Source: Sinohyriopsis cumingii (taxonomy: Eukaryota > Mollusca > Bivalvia > Unionida > Unionidae). From it: a stretch of DNA of 64,000 nucleotides. A program made the translations under genes and the position numbers. Where the stretch lies: contig CM068829.1 in NCBI GenBank assembly GCA_028554795.2, forward strand, positions 134,640,579 through 134,704,578, in the 5' to 3' direction. The notes under the pieces were generated by a model. The model had not been told where the DNA came from, ran no database searches, and saw nothing but the letters and a program-made list of their open reading frames with translations. Below are positions 40,364 through 52,180 of the stretch, one piece after another (positions within the stretch are counted from its first letter, which is position 1; each line of letters starts with the position of its first letter).

Positions 40364-43300
40364 TCAGAGTTTCGAATAAATATTTACGGCTTTCAAGAAC
40401 TCGATAATACGAGTGATGTTTATATTATCAAAAAGTTCTTTCATGTCATGCACAACATAATAACGATCGCGCGTAGGTTGTAGGTCAAAGCACTCTATCA
40501 TAAAGTGCTTGACAGTGAATGGTTCATTGCAAGAAACGCACTCTGGTGGGTCTTCACCTTTTAGTATGTGGGTGTGGGTGATATAAGTATGACCAATTCG
40601 GATTCTTGCAATGACTACCTCCTCCCTACGAATGGTTCTGTAGGAAGGAGTCCATTCTCCTAGAGTTGGTTTGATTGCATGAAGTTTGTTATTTACAGCA
40701 TCATTCCATGATGCCTGCCACTTCTGACGTAAGAACTTTCTGATACAAGGTTTAAAATCAGTATATGGTATTTTAAAATCAGATGGTTCTTGAGAAAGGG
40801 CCATTTTAGCAGCGCGATCTGCTTTTTCGTTACCTTTAATACCAATGTGGCTAGGTAACCAACAGTATATTATATTGTGGGAGACACTCAGCTCGGTATT
40901 TTTTACGAGTATGTTTTTCAATAATGGGTTCACCAGTTTTCTATTGTGTAGTGACTGGAGTACTGATAGCGAGTCGGAGAAGATGATACTGTTTAAAATA
41001 CGGTTCTTTTCTATATGTTGCAGAGCAAGGTCTATTGCTCTGATTTCGGCTGTAAAAATTGATGCTCCATTTGGTAAGCGAACTTGCGTTGTGTGATTTC
41101 CACAAACAAAGGCTGCAGCAGCCTTTTCCTCATCCTTTGATCCATCAGTGTAAATTCTGGTGTAGTTTTTAAATTTGGTTAGGAGTTCATGGTAAGAGTT
41201 GTGGAAGATAGAAGGGTTTGTTTCGGATTTTTTTCCATCGTGTAGCGTAAAACGTACTTTTGGTTGTTTAATTAGCCAGGGTGGTGTTTCGGAGATGGAT
41301 GTTTTCTGAATTTTTGAAAGATCTATATTTGTAGTGTCAAGGCTGGATGATATTCTAATGCCAAAGGAAGGTATGGCGTTTGGTTTATTTTCGTATAAAG
41401 TTTTGTATTTGGGTTGAAAAACAGCCGAAAAAGCAGGATTCAGAGGGTTTGATTTTAATTTGAGAGCATACTGTGCGGAAAGCAGTTCTCTGCGATGCGA
41501 TAACGGTGGTTCATTCGCCTCAGCTAGAAGGCTTTCACACGCGGATGTTTTAAATGCTCCCAGAGCCAGTCTTATTCCCTGATGATGAATTGGATCAAGC
41601 ATTTTAAGATACGATTTTCTGGCAGAACCATACACAACGCAACCATAGTCTATTTTGGAGCGAATAAACGTTCTATATAAATTCAGGATGACTTTTCTAT
41701 CAGCACCCCAGTCAGTGTGCGCTACTACTTTAAGTAGGTCAAGTGCTTTTAAGCATTTGGCTTTCAAGTTTTTTAGGTGTGGAATAAAAGTCAGTTTTCT
41801 GTCAAAGATAATACCCAAAAATTTTGTTTCCTCAACAACTGGAATAGGTGTTCCGTCCAGCGTGAGTTTAGGTTCATCGTGGTGTCGTCGTAATTGACAG
41901 AAATGCATACATACCGTTTTTGATTTCGAGAATTTGAAACCGTTCGTACTAGCCCAATTTTGAATCTTGTTGATATTTTGCTGTAGTTGTCTTTCAATTG
42001 TAAGCATGTGCTTTGACCGATAACATATGAGAAAATCATCAACATATAGTGAGCAATCCACACCAGGAGTCAAACACTTGGTGATGTTATTAATTTTGAT
42101 ATTGAAAAGTGTCACAGATAAAATACTGCCCTGGGGCACACCCATCTCTTGCTCGTGCAAATCTGAGAGAGTAGAACCCACTCGTACCTTGAATTCTCTG
42201 TCGGAGAGGAAGTTGGATATGAAAGAGGGCAGACGGCCTTTTAGACCTAGATCGTGCAGGTCTTTTAGTATCCCGTACTTCCATGTTGTGTCATAGGCCT
42301 TTTCTAAATCAAAGAAAACCGCTACTAAATGTTCTTTCTTGATAAATGCATCGCGAATGAATGTTTCTAGTCTAACCAGATGATCGTTGGTGCTCCGTCC
42401 ATAACGAAAGCCACTTTGGAAAGGAGATATTAAATTGTTAGTTTCCAGGTACCATACAAGCGGAGAATTGATCATTCGTTCCATTGTTTTGCACATGCAG
42501 CTTGTGAGTGCAATAGGTCGATAGTTGGTAGGATCTTCACTGTCTTTACCGGGTTTGGGAACTGGTATTACTGTTGCTTCTTTCCATATTTTAGGTAGGT
42601 TACCAGTAATCCATAAATCATTGAAGAGTTTTAAAAGAGATGTTAAAGATGATTCTGGAAGATGTTTTAAAAACTGGTAATGTATTTTGTCAGGCCCAGC
42701 GGAAGTATCATGGGCCTTGTCTAAAGCCTCCATAAGTTCTGATAGTCAAAACAGCTGGTTGTAGCTTTCCGAGTTGTTGGATGTGAATTTTAAACGTGAC
42801 TTTTCTTTTTGAGTTTTCAATTTTTTGCTATGTCACGTTTTGAGCTGAGATTGTTATTGTTCACTTTTAGATGTCGGAAAGAATTGTGTTTTCTCTTTCC
42901 GTTTATTTTTCGGATCGTGTCCCAAACTTTCTTAATTGAGGAACGAGAGTTTAAAGAGGAAACATATTTCATCCATGATGCTCGTTTACTTTCTTTGATT
43001 GTGCGGCGAGCTTTGGCCCGGAGAATACGATATTTACTTAAATTCTCGGGCGTCGGATGTTTGTTAATTTTTTTCAAGGCTTCTCGGCGTTGCCGAATGG
43101 CTTCCTTACATTCCTTAGTGAGCCAAGGTTTTAGGGTTCTTTTACAGTTTGCTGAGGACTTGGGGATAGATTCTTCTGCAATATCGGTTAAAATAGATGT
43201 AAAATGCTGAATGGGGTCGTTAACATTGAAAACTGTATCCTCATTCAGCCTAGTTTTACAGAGTGTTTCGAATTTGGCCCAGTCGGCCTTCTTTAAATTC

Positions 43301-43980
43301 CATTGTGGAATTACTTCATCAATTGTAGAGTTATGATTTACAAGGGAGATTGGGAAGTGATCGCTGCTGTGAAGGTCATCAGCGACCTTTCATTCATAGT
43401 CCAAAAGCAGCGAAGGAGAACAAATTGTCAAATCGATGCATGTGTATGTACCCGTGCCTGGGTGTAAATATGTAGGTGTTTTGGTATTATATAGACACAG
43501 ATCGTGTCCAGAAATAAAGTCTTCAACCTTGTGACCTCTGTCACTTACATGATTCGATCCCCATAAAATGTTATGGGCATTAAAATCCCCGAGTGAAACA
43601 AAGGGTGCGGGAAGCTGTTGAACAAGATTATCGAGTTGGTTTGGTACTAGGTTAGTGTTTGGTGGTAAATAAATAGAGCAAAATGTAATCACTCGATGTA
43701 GAGTGCCGCTTACAGCAATGGCTTGTAAATTGGTGTTTAAAGGAATGAAACTATGAGGAGCTCTGTTGTTCACAATAACAGAAACTCCTCCTGATGCCCT
43801 ATCAACATTTGGAGAGCAGGTGTTAAACAGGGAGTAGTTTTTAAATGTGATGTCCGTATCTTTCAAGAAGGTTTCTTGAAGGCATAGTACCGCAGGATCA
43901 TGTTCGTTTAAAAGCAGGAGAAGATCATTGTAATTTGCTTTAAGTCCTCGACAATTCCATTGTATGATAGTGTTTTTCAT
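40364..43980 (-). pseudogene. LINE copy A ORF2 (EN-RT-RNase H), broken
   Basis: Sense start at 43980. The endonuclease part (196 codons to 43390) shows QWNCRG, LQETFL and GDFNAHN, then stops at a TGA (43390-43392) where copy B has TGG (tryptophan). A short frame follows (42817-43077), then a deletion of about 61 bp near 42830 relative to copy B shifts frame. The remaining 789 codons (40364-42733) are open: RT motifs FFDLEKAYDTTW, GVPQGSILS and LYVDDFLI, RNase H with IYTDGSKDE, AEIRAI, SDSLSV and NEKADRAAK (all four acidic residues present), and a terminal CX2CX7HX4C finger (CVSCNEPFTVKHFMIEC). A full polyprotein is not expected from this copy. Confidence 0.95.
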
Positions 43981-44172
43981 TATAAATTTAAATTAAAGAT
44001 TGTGGAGCTAGATTAGACCTTTCGCAGAGGGAATTTGTTTTGTTATTTCTCTGGAGGAAGTACGGGGGTGAATTTTTTGTTTGTAGGTCTGGAGTTCCCT
44101 TGAGCGCACGGAGCAGATTCTTCTGCATCCATGCTCTCGATGTCTCCAAACCTGTTATAAAGTTTGATGGGG

Positions 44173-45213
44173 TCATCTGACCCCCTTTTGTTGCCTGTTT
44201 CCATGAGATTTATTTTTATTTTTTGGTGATTTAGTTTGTTGGGTATTGCTGAATGTAGTTTGTGTAGATGCCGTGTTTTTCTGTGATTGGTAATGAGGGG
44301 TGTTTGAGCTTGGTGTTGAATCGGGTGCTTCTGTTTGTGTTTGAGCGTCCTTCGTTGTTTTAGGATTGCTCTTCACTACAGTGGAGAAGGATGGGCCAGG
44401 ATGGGCTGTTTTCGCCTGTACAAGTTTTCTGGCTTCTGGATAGGGAATATTATTTGTGTATTTTACCCTCTGAATTTCCTTCTCCTGTTTCCAGGTATCG
44501 CAATCCTTGGAATTTGCGTGGTGCTCTTTTCCACAGTTGACACAATGCGGAGTTGCTCTACAGTCAGCTTCCTGATGAGAATTTTCTCCGCATCGGCCAC
44601 ATATTTGGGTTTTAGAGCAGCGGTCTTCGTGATGGCCGTATTTTTGACATTTGTAACATCGAAGGGGGTTTGGAATGTAGATGTCAACCTTCACTTGCAA
44701 GAAGCCAACTTTGACCACTTTGGATACAGTTGGCTTGTTGAAGGTGAGTACAATGGTGTTGGTGTCCTGCAGGTTATTATTACGTTTGATACGTATTCGA
44801 CGGACTGCAGTGACACCTTCACTTTTCATTCCTTCGATGATATCTGCGTCGGTGACTCCAGCCAAGTCACGACAGCGAATCACGCCTTTGGACGTATTCA
44901 GTGTGGTGTGAGCGAATGAAGTCACTGGAATATCGAAGAAAGTTTTTATTTTCCCGATATTGTCTGACTGACCTCGTCGCTCACATTCCACGAGAAGGCA
45001 ACCCGATTTCATTTTTTTGACGCTCTTTGGCGTACCAATCAAACCTGTAATTGTTTTCTCAATCACAAACGGAGAGAGTGAAGCAAGGGATTTTGCGGCA
45101 TCTTTAGATTGTATTACCATGAAGCGTGGAAATGTGTCCACACTACATGGTTCGTCGTCCGAGTCAGATAAAGTTTTGGTACGTTTATTTTGATTTTTTT
45201 TGGAAATATCCAT
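44173..45213 (-). pseudogene. LINE copy A ORF1 (zinc-knuckle RNA-binding protein), frameshifted
   Basis: Gag-like nucleic-acid binding protein of the LINE. The ATG is at 45213. The open frame runs 346 codons and carries three CCHC knuckles (CYKCQKYGHHEDRC, CGRCGENSHQEADC, CVNCGKEHHANSKDC). A run of five C at 44181-44185, four in copy B, shifts the frame so that the last 40 or so residues are lost and the product ends ...QQKGVR. The remainder of the original frame persists downstream (43988-44176). Function in the family: binds the element RNA in the ribonucleoprotein. Confidence 0.93.
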
Positions 45214-45766
45214 TTTGGCTACATTAAAAATTCAGCACCCGTGCTCCCCACCCACCAAGGAGCACAACAAGGGGACACTTTTCAAGTGTCAGGGATACAC
45301 AGATGCCATACTCAGTTGATAAAATTACCTTTGAATGACCCTGAAGTCGCCAATTTCTAAGGTCGGTAAAATTACCCCCCGATTGACCCGTTAAGCCACC
45401 GCCTTCTAGGAAGTCTTCTAAGACTTGGAAAAGGGAAAGATAAAGGAAGAGAATTTAGGGGCAACGGTGGTATCAAGAGAGATACAAGGAAACAGATAAA
45501 GAAGGTGAGAGAGTAAATAAAGACCTCCTAGGGCTCGGCGTGACCAGCCGATTTGTCGGAACCGGGCCCATCCCGACCACCCGTCTAAGAGAAGTAGAGG
45601 CCAAAGTAGTGTGTTGCAGGGAAAGCCTCTGCTCAACTACCAGGATCCTTTCCTCCTCCGACACGGGACGCAACCCACGGCAAACAGGTTGCCTCTACTT
45701 AGTCGCCTTTTACGACACGTAGCGAGGCACGTCGGGCCAATTCTACAACCCCGGACCCGCAGGGGG

Positions 45767-45779
45767 TATTTATGATAAT
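45767..45779. repeat. Target-site duplication of LINE copy A (5' side)
   Basis: 13-bp TATTTATGATAAT, identical to 40079-40091, immediately after the element's 5' end. Confidence 0.93.
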
Positions 45780-45816
45780 AACCTTTGGTATAAATTTTCA
45801 TGTGATGCATGAATTG

Positions 45817-45961
<145 letters not shown>

Positions 45962-46216
45962 TTGAATTTTCCTAGACAAGAAAGGATTCAGCCTGAAAGT
46001 ATTAGTTTGGCTGCATCGTAACAGAGATGAAATCTGAAACACCAAGAAATATCTTTAGCGAACAAAATGTAGAGGTGTTAGACGTGGTTTGGAATTGTTT
46101 TCGTTTCAGGAGCTACCAGTCTCCATATGTACGAAATTCTTGTCCGGTAAGCGTTATTATCTGCTGTAAAACAAATGTCCTGGACACAGATCAAAGGAAA
46201 CATGTTTTTTGACAAA

Positions 46217-46272
<56 letters not shown>

Positions 46273-46299
46273 ATAATAATAATAATAATAATAATAAAT
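46217..46299. repeat. Compound (ACT)n-(AAT)n microsatellite
   Basis: About 18 ACT units followed by about nine AAT units. The predicted polythreonine/polyasparagine frame starting at 46209 is an artefact. Confidence 0.95.
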
Positions 46300-47286
46300 T
46301 AATAATAGTAGTCTTATTAGAAGTAGTAGTAACAATCTACAACCACAGACACAACTTACCTATGTATTATGTTGTTTACCAAGAAAACACATTAATCAGG
46401 TATACCAATACCCTTACCCTAAATTATAGACAACGGTTAGTCACAGAATACAATATATATAAGATAGTATCATCTACAGAAGTTCATATAATGCAAATTA
46501 TTTATGCATCGCAGCTGTTCATGCAGATCTGTAAGAAAGGTATCAGTACAGAGCAATATATTGGATATTAAACATAGGAGGAGTTAATAGATCATACATG
46601 ATTCTGGCTCAATGGTCTGACATTCTTGAAATTCCAATATCTAGAACATTAAATCCGAAGCATTACAATTCGAGTCCCTCTTTTCATTTTGTTTTCTTTT
46701 GGACGTATCGTACATAAGATATAATAGAGAAAAAAATGTTTGTGTCGCAGCACTTCAAATTTCTTTCGAAAGCTAAGCTTCTTAATGCCAGTGTCATGTT
46801 AGAAACATATCAATCTTCAGACGCACAACTTTATGTTAGATGTTTATGATTTCAAGCTATGATAGTGAGCTTAAATGTGGAAATATAATTTGATGTTTTC
46901 TTCCAATTAAACTTGTTTAATCATTTAAAAAATAATATATTTTGTCCTTGGTTGAATTTAAATGCTAGGTAATTCTACTGGTTGTGTTTTTTTTGAGGTT
47001 TTTGTACTAACATAGCTAATCGTTCTGCAATTTCTGGAAATACATTATTAACGATAAAACCTTGTGCTTTATCTGTAACGAACTGAATAGCTTTCATACC
47101 TAATTGTTTTGCAATTGGTACTGGTACTACTTTGGATCTATCCTTCTGATTGAACCACTAGCGATATTGCCAAATCCATATCCGTAAATCACTTTATACG
47201 TTGGTAATCGTCAATTTACTACTCTGATCATTTCAGGTGCGCGTTGAGCATGATGTATGATAATTTCTAAATTATATGTTGATTAA

Positions 47287-47910
47287 TTAATTGTTTTCAG
47301 TCGATGTAATAATCATCAGCAATTTCAATAATGATAGAATGATAAACATTACAATCCATAACACCGCCTGTAAATATTCTTCAGTAAATATCAGATATTT
47401 CATTAATAATTTCTGGAGAATTATATCTGCACGTTTTTCTCCGGTCAGAATTTCTAGCTGGTCGACATCGGCAAGAATAATGTCTGGACAAGGAATAAGG
47501 CCGCTTCCTGTTGTTGAACCAAAATCTGTATCACTAGCATGAATTATTTCTCCTGTTGTACGTACTCGATCTTCCTTACTTGTTGTTTTATCTGCTTTTT
47601 TCTTCAATGTTCTTGAGGCTGATGTCCTTTCTTCTTTTAGTTTTTCAAGTTGCTGATTCATTTCTTCTTCTCCTTGTCTCCTTTTATGTTTTGTTTGATT
47701 AATATACTCATCTACTGTCTGGTTAAAACTGTTAAAATTATTTAAATCTTCCTCAGATCTGATTTGCGGAGTATCAGTAGCGATGCGATATACATCCCTA
47801 ATCCAATCGGCATATTTTAGAGTTTTAACATATTCGGGTTTTACTTTTTTATCTTTATCACGATATCCAAACGCAACAATTATTTAGTTCGGGTCTTTGA
47901 TAGCGGCCAT
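47287..47910 (-). pseudogene. Unidentified element-associated protein, one internal stop
   Basis: Minus-strand frame of about 207 codons from a possible ATG at 47910, with one in-frame TAA about eight codons in, then open to 47287. The body is hydrophilic with a charged, probably coiled-coil stretch (EEEMNQQLEKLKEERTSASR), then EIIHASDTDFGSTTGSG, and a hydrophobic C-terminal segment (LWIVMFIILSLLKLLMII) that could be a membrane helix or a frameshifted end. No family recognised. The Gly-Ser-rich DFGSTTGSG is not a Walker A motif because the lysine is missing. It may be a structural or accessory protein of the pPolB element. Confidence 0.45.
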
Positions 47911-48039
47911 ACCTTAGGGTAAGTCGTGTATTTATCTGTAGTGTTAGTTCTAACTCTTGGCAGAGTTTAGGGTTGAATTTCAGCTTGTGGTTATGGAGGA
48001 TGCTGAGGTGGAGGTTGAGCTGCTTGAAGACGGCCAGCA

Positions 48040-48540
48040 ATATGAAACGACAATGTCTCAGGTGATTTTTGAGCCGCCTCAGTTGCTGTTACACTTTTCT
48101 TGGTTTTTTCGATAATTTGTTTAAATAATTGTTCTGTACCTTCTGAAAATTTCACCTGAGATTCCTGACGTGCGTGTAATTGATTCTTGACAGCATCATG
48201 ATTAGGGATACATTTCTTAATTGCCTCTAGTAGCTATCGGTTTTAGTTAGAGGCTTCGGTTTGGCATTACTGACCTTATATATACTTTTTTCGTAGGAAG
48301 CTTTATTTTTCACAAATGACGTTTCAGCAAAAGGTCTGTTTACCCTCTCTGCTGATAAACCCAACGCGACGTCGTTAGATGCAGTTTGTCTCGATTGTAA
48401 GATATCTTGTTCGACCTGTAAATAACATTGCCAATTAAATTCCTGGTGTTGACGAGCAGATTTACGGCGTCGCTTTTTTATACTCTTCCATGGCATCATT
48501 TGCATATATTCTATTAAATTCACTTTCATAGGATGTGATG
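48040..48540 (-). pseudogene. Unidentified element-associated protein, frameshifted
   Basis: A 100-codon open frame starts at an ATG near 48529 (MKVNLIEYMQMMPWKSIKKR) and is rich in basic residues. Around 48230 the frame ends, but a coding-like frame continues in another register to about 48040, including a glutamine/proline-rich stretch before the next gene. This suggests one protein broken by a frameshift. It sits directly upstream (sense) of the 47287-47910 frame. No domain recognised; the basic N terminus would suit a DNA-binding or virion core protein, which is speculation. Confidence 0.4.
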
Positions 48541-50379
48541 CTTACAACCAGCCAAAGTCATCTGAAACACATGTAAGTCGTGTTGATGATGCATGTTACC
48601 GATATGACCTCGCGCATTATAACACAATTATGGATTTAATATAGGTGATTGTAAATACTTAAGAGCCAAAAGCTTTGTAGAATACAAAATGAAAGTACAA
48701 AAGGAACTTACCGCATTGCAAAATTATTTTCAAATAATCATAGCGTCACTAACACAATTCCTAATGAATAATGTCCTGAACAAATTTTAGTGGTATTCCT
48801 AATAATCTTCAGCACTGAAGGTGTTGATGTGCCTATACCGACAAGGTAGTCTCGAATGTATTAATGTACAAAGGGCCTGAATTGTAAAGTTGAGCCGATA
48901 GAATCAGAATAATGCAAAATAAGACGGCATTGATTGTATTCATTACAATCCCAAGTTTCATGTCTCTGTCCAGGAATATTACTATAGATCAGCACCGTGT
49001 ATTTTCAGCGCATAACGTTTGTCGAAATAAATGAATTCATCCTAAATCAAACAGTGAACAAAACAAATTATTCAGTCTCAGGATATTATAGCATAAATAT
49101 ATTTTTTTCCAGCAAACAAGATTATAAATCCCTCTATTACCCCTTGGTCACATTTAGCTTTTTTAAACAAAAACTCCATTACTTAATGGAAACATCCATT
49201 CTGGAGGATTCTTTTGCTACAATTATAATACGAAACATGGTCAACATAATGTCATTAACTCAGACCAAGATAAATATGTTTACTTCTAGTGATAAGGCTC
49301 CCAATATTAAACCCACACTCATATAGAAAATATTATCTATGTATTGTTTACAGAAGAAAATATAAGCAATATATCTGGTCAGATTTAGCAAAAGGTTAGC
49401 TACAAAATACAATTTTACTTAAACCATAGCGCATAATGAAAAAATTAGCAATCAAAACAGATTAAATAAATACAACAGTACTAAGCGTCAAATACATATT
49501 CGTGCTGTGATGGTTTGAATGCGATTAATCTTACATTCAGAGAACGAATCGCAAAATGGATCATCCAAGGAGTTATGAGACCCAAAAATGTTTTAGGAGG
49601 CAAAGCATCGTATTGGTAATGGCCACAACCTAAGAATAAATTATAACGATATAAACATTCAGGCATAGAAAAAGCCTGACATTATCGGAAATATAATATA
49701 GTCCTTGTGGGTATTGGGATGGTGAATTCGGTGTAGAAGAGAAAGAGCGGCAAATGTCACTGATTGGGTTGCTTGAGGACTGTCTGCCAAGCAAGCGCTT
49801 TGGCAAACTTTCCTACCAGTGACAAGAACCGTTTCACCTGATTGGTGATCTGATCACTTATTTCATTCACTTGATCGTGTACGCGACGGACAGGATCGAC
49901 TGAACACATCCATGTAAGCGGTAGCCATTTTTTATGTGTCAGCAGGTACATCAAATCTGACCTATTGTGGTCAAAGTATTCTGCATGTGCTGATGATTTA
50001 TGGATGATTTATTAACACGGCCACTATAATTACAAGTAGACCAGAATTTGCCGCAGTCGTTGTTGTGCTATTCACAAAGCACCGAGTACGAAATCGTGTT
50101 GGACATGTTAATATACATACTGACCAAGCGGAATGGTTATTCGGAAACCGATATGCACAGGGATTATTAATGAGATCTCGGATTGCAGAGCAATTTCTGA
50201 CCTAAAGTGCTGACACTCGGAATTTAAAGAAAAAGCCTGTTAATGAGGCAGCATCAAAACTTCCAAACAGAGCATTTATGCCATAGGAATTACAAGTAAT
50301 TCCAGTTAATACGGAACTGACATCATATTCGATTTTGATGCGCTAGTGCATTACGTTAACACGCAACAGGTGTAAGCTG
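48541..50379. other. Spacer within the pPolB element, fragments only
   Basis: Short frames at 48997-49326 (plus, 109 codons), 49481-49666 and 49757-49954 (minus) are not recognised. The plus frame around 50230-50330 (KPVNEAASKLPNRAFMP) looks coding-like but is unidentified. Confidence 0.4.
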
Positions 50380-51226
50380 ATTAATAATGGCATGATGACC
50401 AAACGCATGCGTCATGGAATATCCGGTATCAAACCCACTTTAGGACAGTGGTATGCGCACATTCGGTGTATTCTATTCCGTATCAAATTGGCCGTTTTCG
50501 TGACTTCACGTCGGTCTCGAAGACATTCCACGTACATACCATGCATTTTAATGTTTCAGAGACTTCATCTCCACTGGGATAAAAAACATGTTAGGTCGCT
50601 TGCCCACATACGTTTTGATTAGTTTGCCAGTGCATTCGTCTTTAAGCGAACCAAACAACCGATTTTCATTCGGATATTCGCTCTATTAAAATCGTTTGTG
50701 GTTGTGATGTACATGAGCAACAAAACAGTGTCGATGTAGAGCATCTTGACACGATCCCGGTAACACTGTCTGATCTTGTTGTAATAAACTTGTAATGAAC
50801 AGATTTGAAGAAACCTGCATGGACGATTAAATATTTAGAGGCTTTACGAGATTCAGTTCATTTTTTGTATGTGAACCACATCAGTTCCACCACCAAAACC
50901 TTTCGGGATTCAAATGCCGGGTCTGAGATGAACCTTTTATGTTTGTCTTGTTCAGTATTACTGACTAGGTCGACACAAATTCTTTTCCGTATATTATTTA
51001 TGGTTTTGTTCCCAATGTAGTATGGTTCAAGAACTTTAAAAGGTCTTTCTCAAACTCATTCAACCCCGCTGTGTGAAAATCTTTATTCGTTTGCATTCAA
51101 GCGTGCTAGAAAAATACACTCACTTAATAGCTCTAGGTTAATGTATTCCCAATCGCAAATATAGATTTTTCACATGTATTACTTAGTTGCTTAAGTCAAA
51201 ACTTGAAACTGCCTGAGTAAATTCAG

Positions 51227-51295
<69 letters not shown>

Positions 51296-51780
51296 TGATT
51301 CATTTATAATTGTGCACTGATATAGGGACAACAATATAAGAGGCACTGACAAAACTTATTTTGCCAGTGGATAATTGTTGTGTACATCATGCAAATACTC
51401 AGGATATTCAAGATTGACTTCAGAAAAATATCCGTGGTCGCTGACGCTCGTGTAATCGCGTACGTAGTTTGTATGTCAACGTTTGTTGGATCAAGAGACC
51501 AAAACTGACCAACCGGAAACAAATGCATCATTGCTCCTCCCTAAAGGCTATTGGAAGTTAGATACATGATGCAAATGTTAGGGCATCTGTATTACAGCCG
51601 TCCAAATTTTTTGTATGTTCTTTTTATCTTGGGTTCGTCGTGTAAACCGCTTTACGTAGTGAGCTCTCTAGAAACGTATGTTGGTCAGTATCGCTGAGTA
51701 ATTGTAACTCGAGATTGGTTTTAGAGAACAGTGCATTCCAAGCCATTCCTAGTAATACGAAATAATGTGAGGGATCTAAC
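50380..51780 (-). pseudogene. Protein-primed DNA polymerase B relic, middle to C terminus
   Basis: Minus-strand relic of the polymerase of a Polinton- or adintovirus-like element. Motifs in order from 51780 downward: SHYFVLLGMAWNALF, SDTDQHTFLE (about 51670-51700), IMYL...AMMHLFPVGQFW (about 51500-51590), LEYPEYLHDVHNNYPLA (51359-51412), NIRKR near 51000, YIDT near 50730, KDECTGKLIK and VGKRPNM (about 50585-50650), and a terminal AFGHHA near 50390. Several frameshifts and stops break it, a (TG)n microsatellite sits inside at 51232-51293, and the catalytic DTDS is altered after the first DT. In intact elements the protein copies the linear genome using a protein primer. This copy cannot be functional. 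Confidence 0.88.
51232..51293. repeat. (TG)n microsatellite inside the pPolB relic
   Basis: About 30 TG units following a short (TA)n, between the LEYPEYLHD and NIRKR motifs, where conserved polymerase sequence is missing. Confidence 0.93.
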
Positions 51781-51852
51781 TTGTACAGGTCATTCAGTGA
51801 ATTCCTGGTGTAGTAGCCTTAAAGCCATCCCTATCACGACTAAATGGCATAC

Positions 51853-51910
51853 TCAAATGAGCATTAAAGACAGTATGCATAATCAAATGAGCGTTAAAGA
51901 CAATATCTGC
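51853..51910. repeat. 30-bp direct repeat, two units
   Basis: TCAAATGAGCATTAAAGACA at 51853 recurs 30 bp later as TCAAATGAGCGTTAAAGACA. It lies just upstream (sense) of the recognisable polymerase relic. Confidence 0.8.
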
Positions 51911-52180
51911 TTTAACTCCAGAATGGCAAGAGTGTTGAAACAACCGATGTGATTCTTCGAATCATATTTGTGAAAGTTGTGGAGCTTTTTTGCCAAGTTC
52001 GTATATGTGTGGAATAATTGTCTCGTATTTTCTAACTCACCATCACGCGTGTAAAATGTGAAGTCAGGTACTTGTGATTGCTGAGTTTTTCCACAAGCAG
52101 CTTTAGTAGCACTATTAGATAAAGTACATTTTAATACATTTCGTTTTTGGTTTTGTTCATCCCCAAACGCACCTTATATC

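Larger units (their letters stand above)
40092..45766 (-). mobile_element. Full-length I-superfamily LINE, copy A
   Basis: A 5.7-kb non-LTR retrotransposon on the minus strand. Order in sense direction: 5' UTR of about 550 bp starting CCCCCTGCGGGTCCGGGG (45214-45766), ORF1 with zinc knuckles, ORF2 with endonuclease, reverse transcriptase, RNase H and a C-terminal zinc finger, 3' UTR of about 270 bp (40092-40363) ending in a short CAAT-type repeat tail. A perfect 13-bp TSD flanks it. RNase H after the RT places it in the I superfamily (I, Nimb, LOA-like groups); finer placement needs a tree. It is damaged relative to copy B: a 1-nt insertion in ORF1, a nonsense codon, and a deletion of about 61 bp in ORF2. 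Confidence 0.95.

Noticed and set aside
46209..46571. 120-codon frame beginning with polythreonine and polyasparagine
   Set aside because: Produced by the (ACT)n-(AAT)n repeat; the remainder has no domain.
47480..47530. DFGSTTGSG as a Walker A motif of a packaging ATPase
   Set aside because: The lysine needed for GxxGxGK is missing and there is no Walker B in the expected place.
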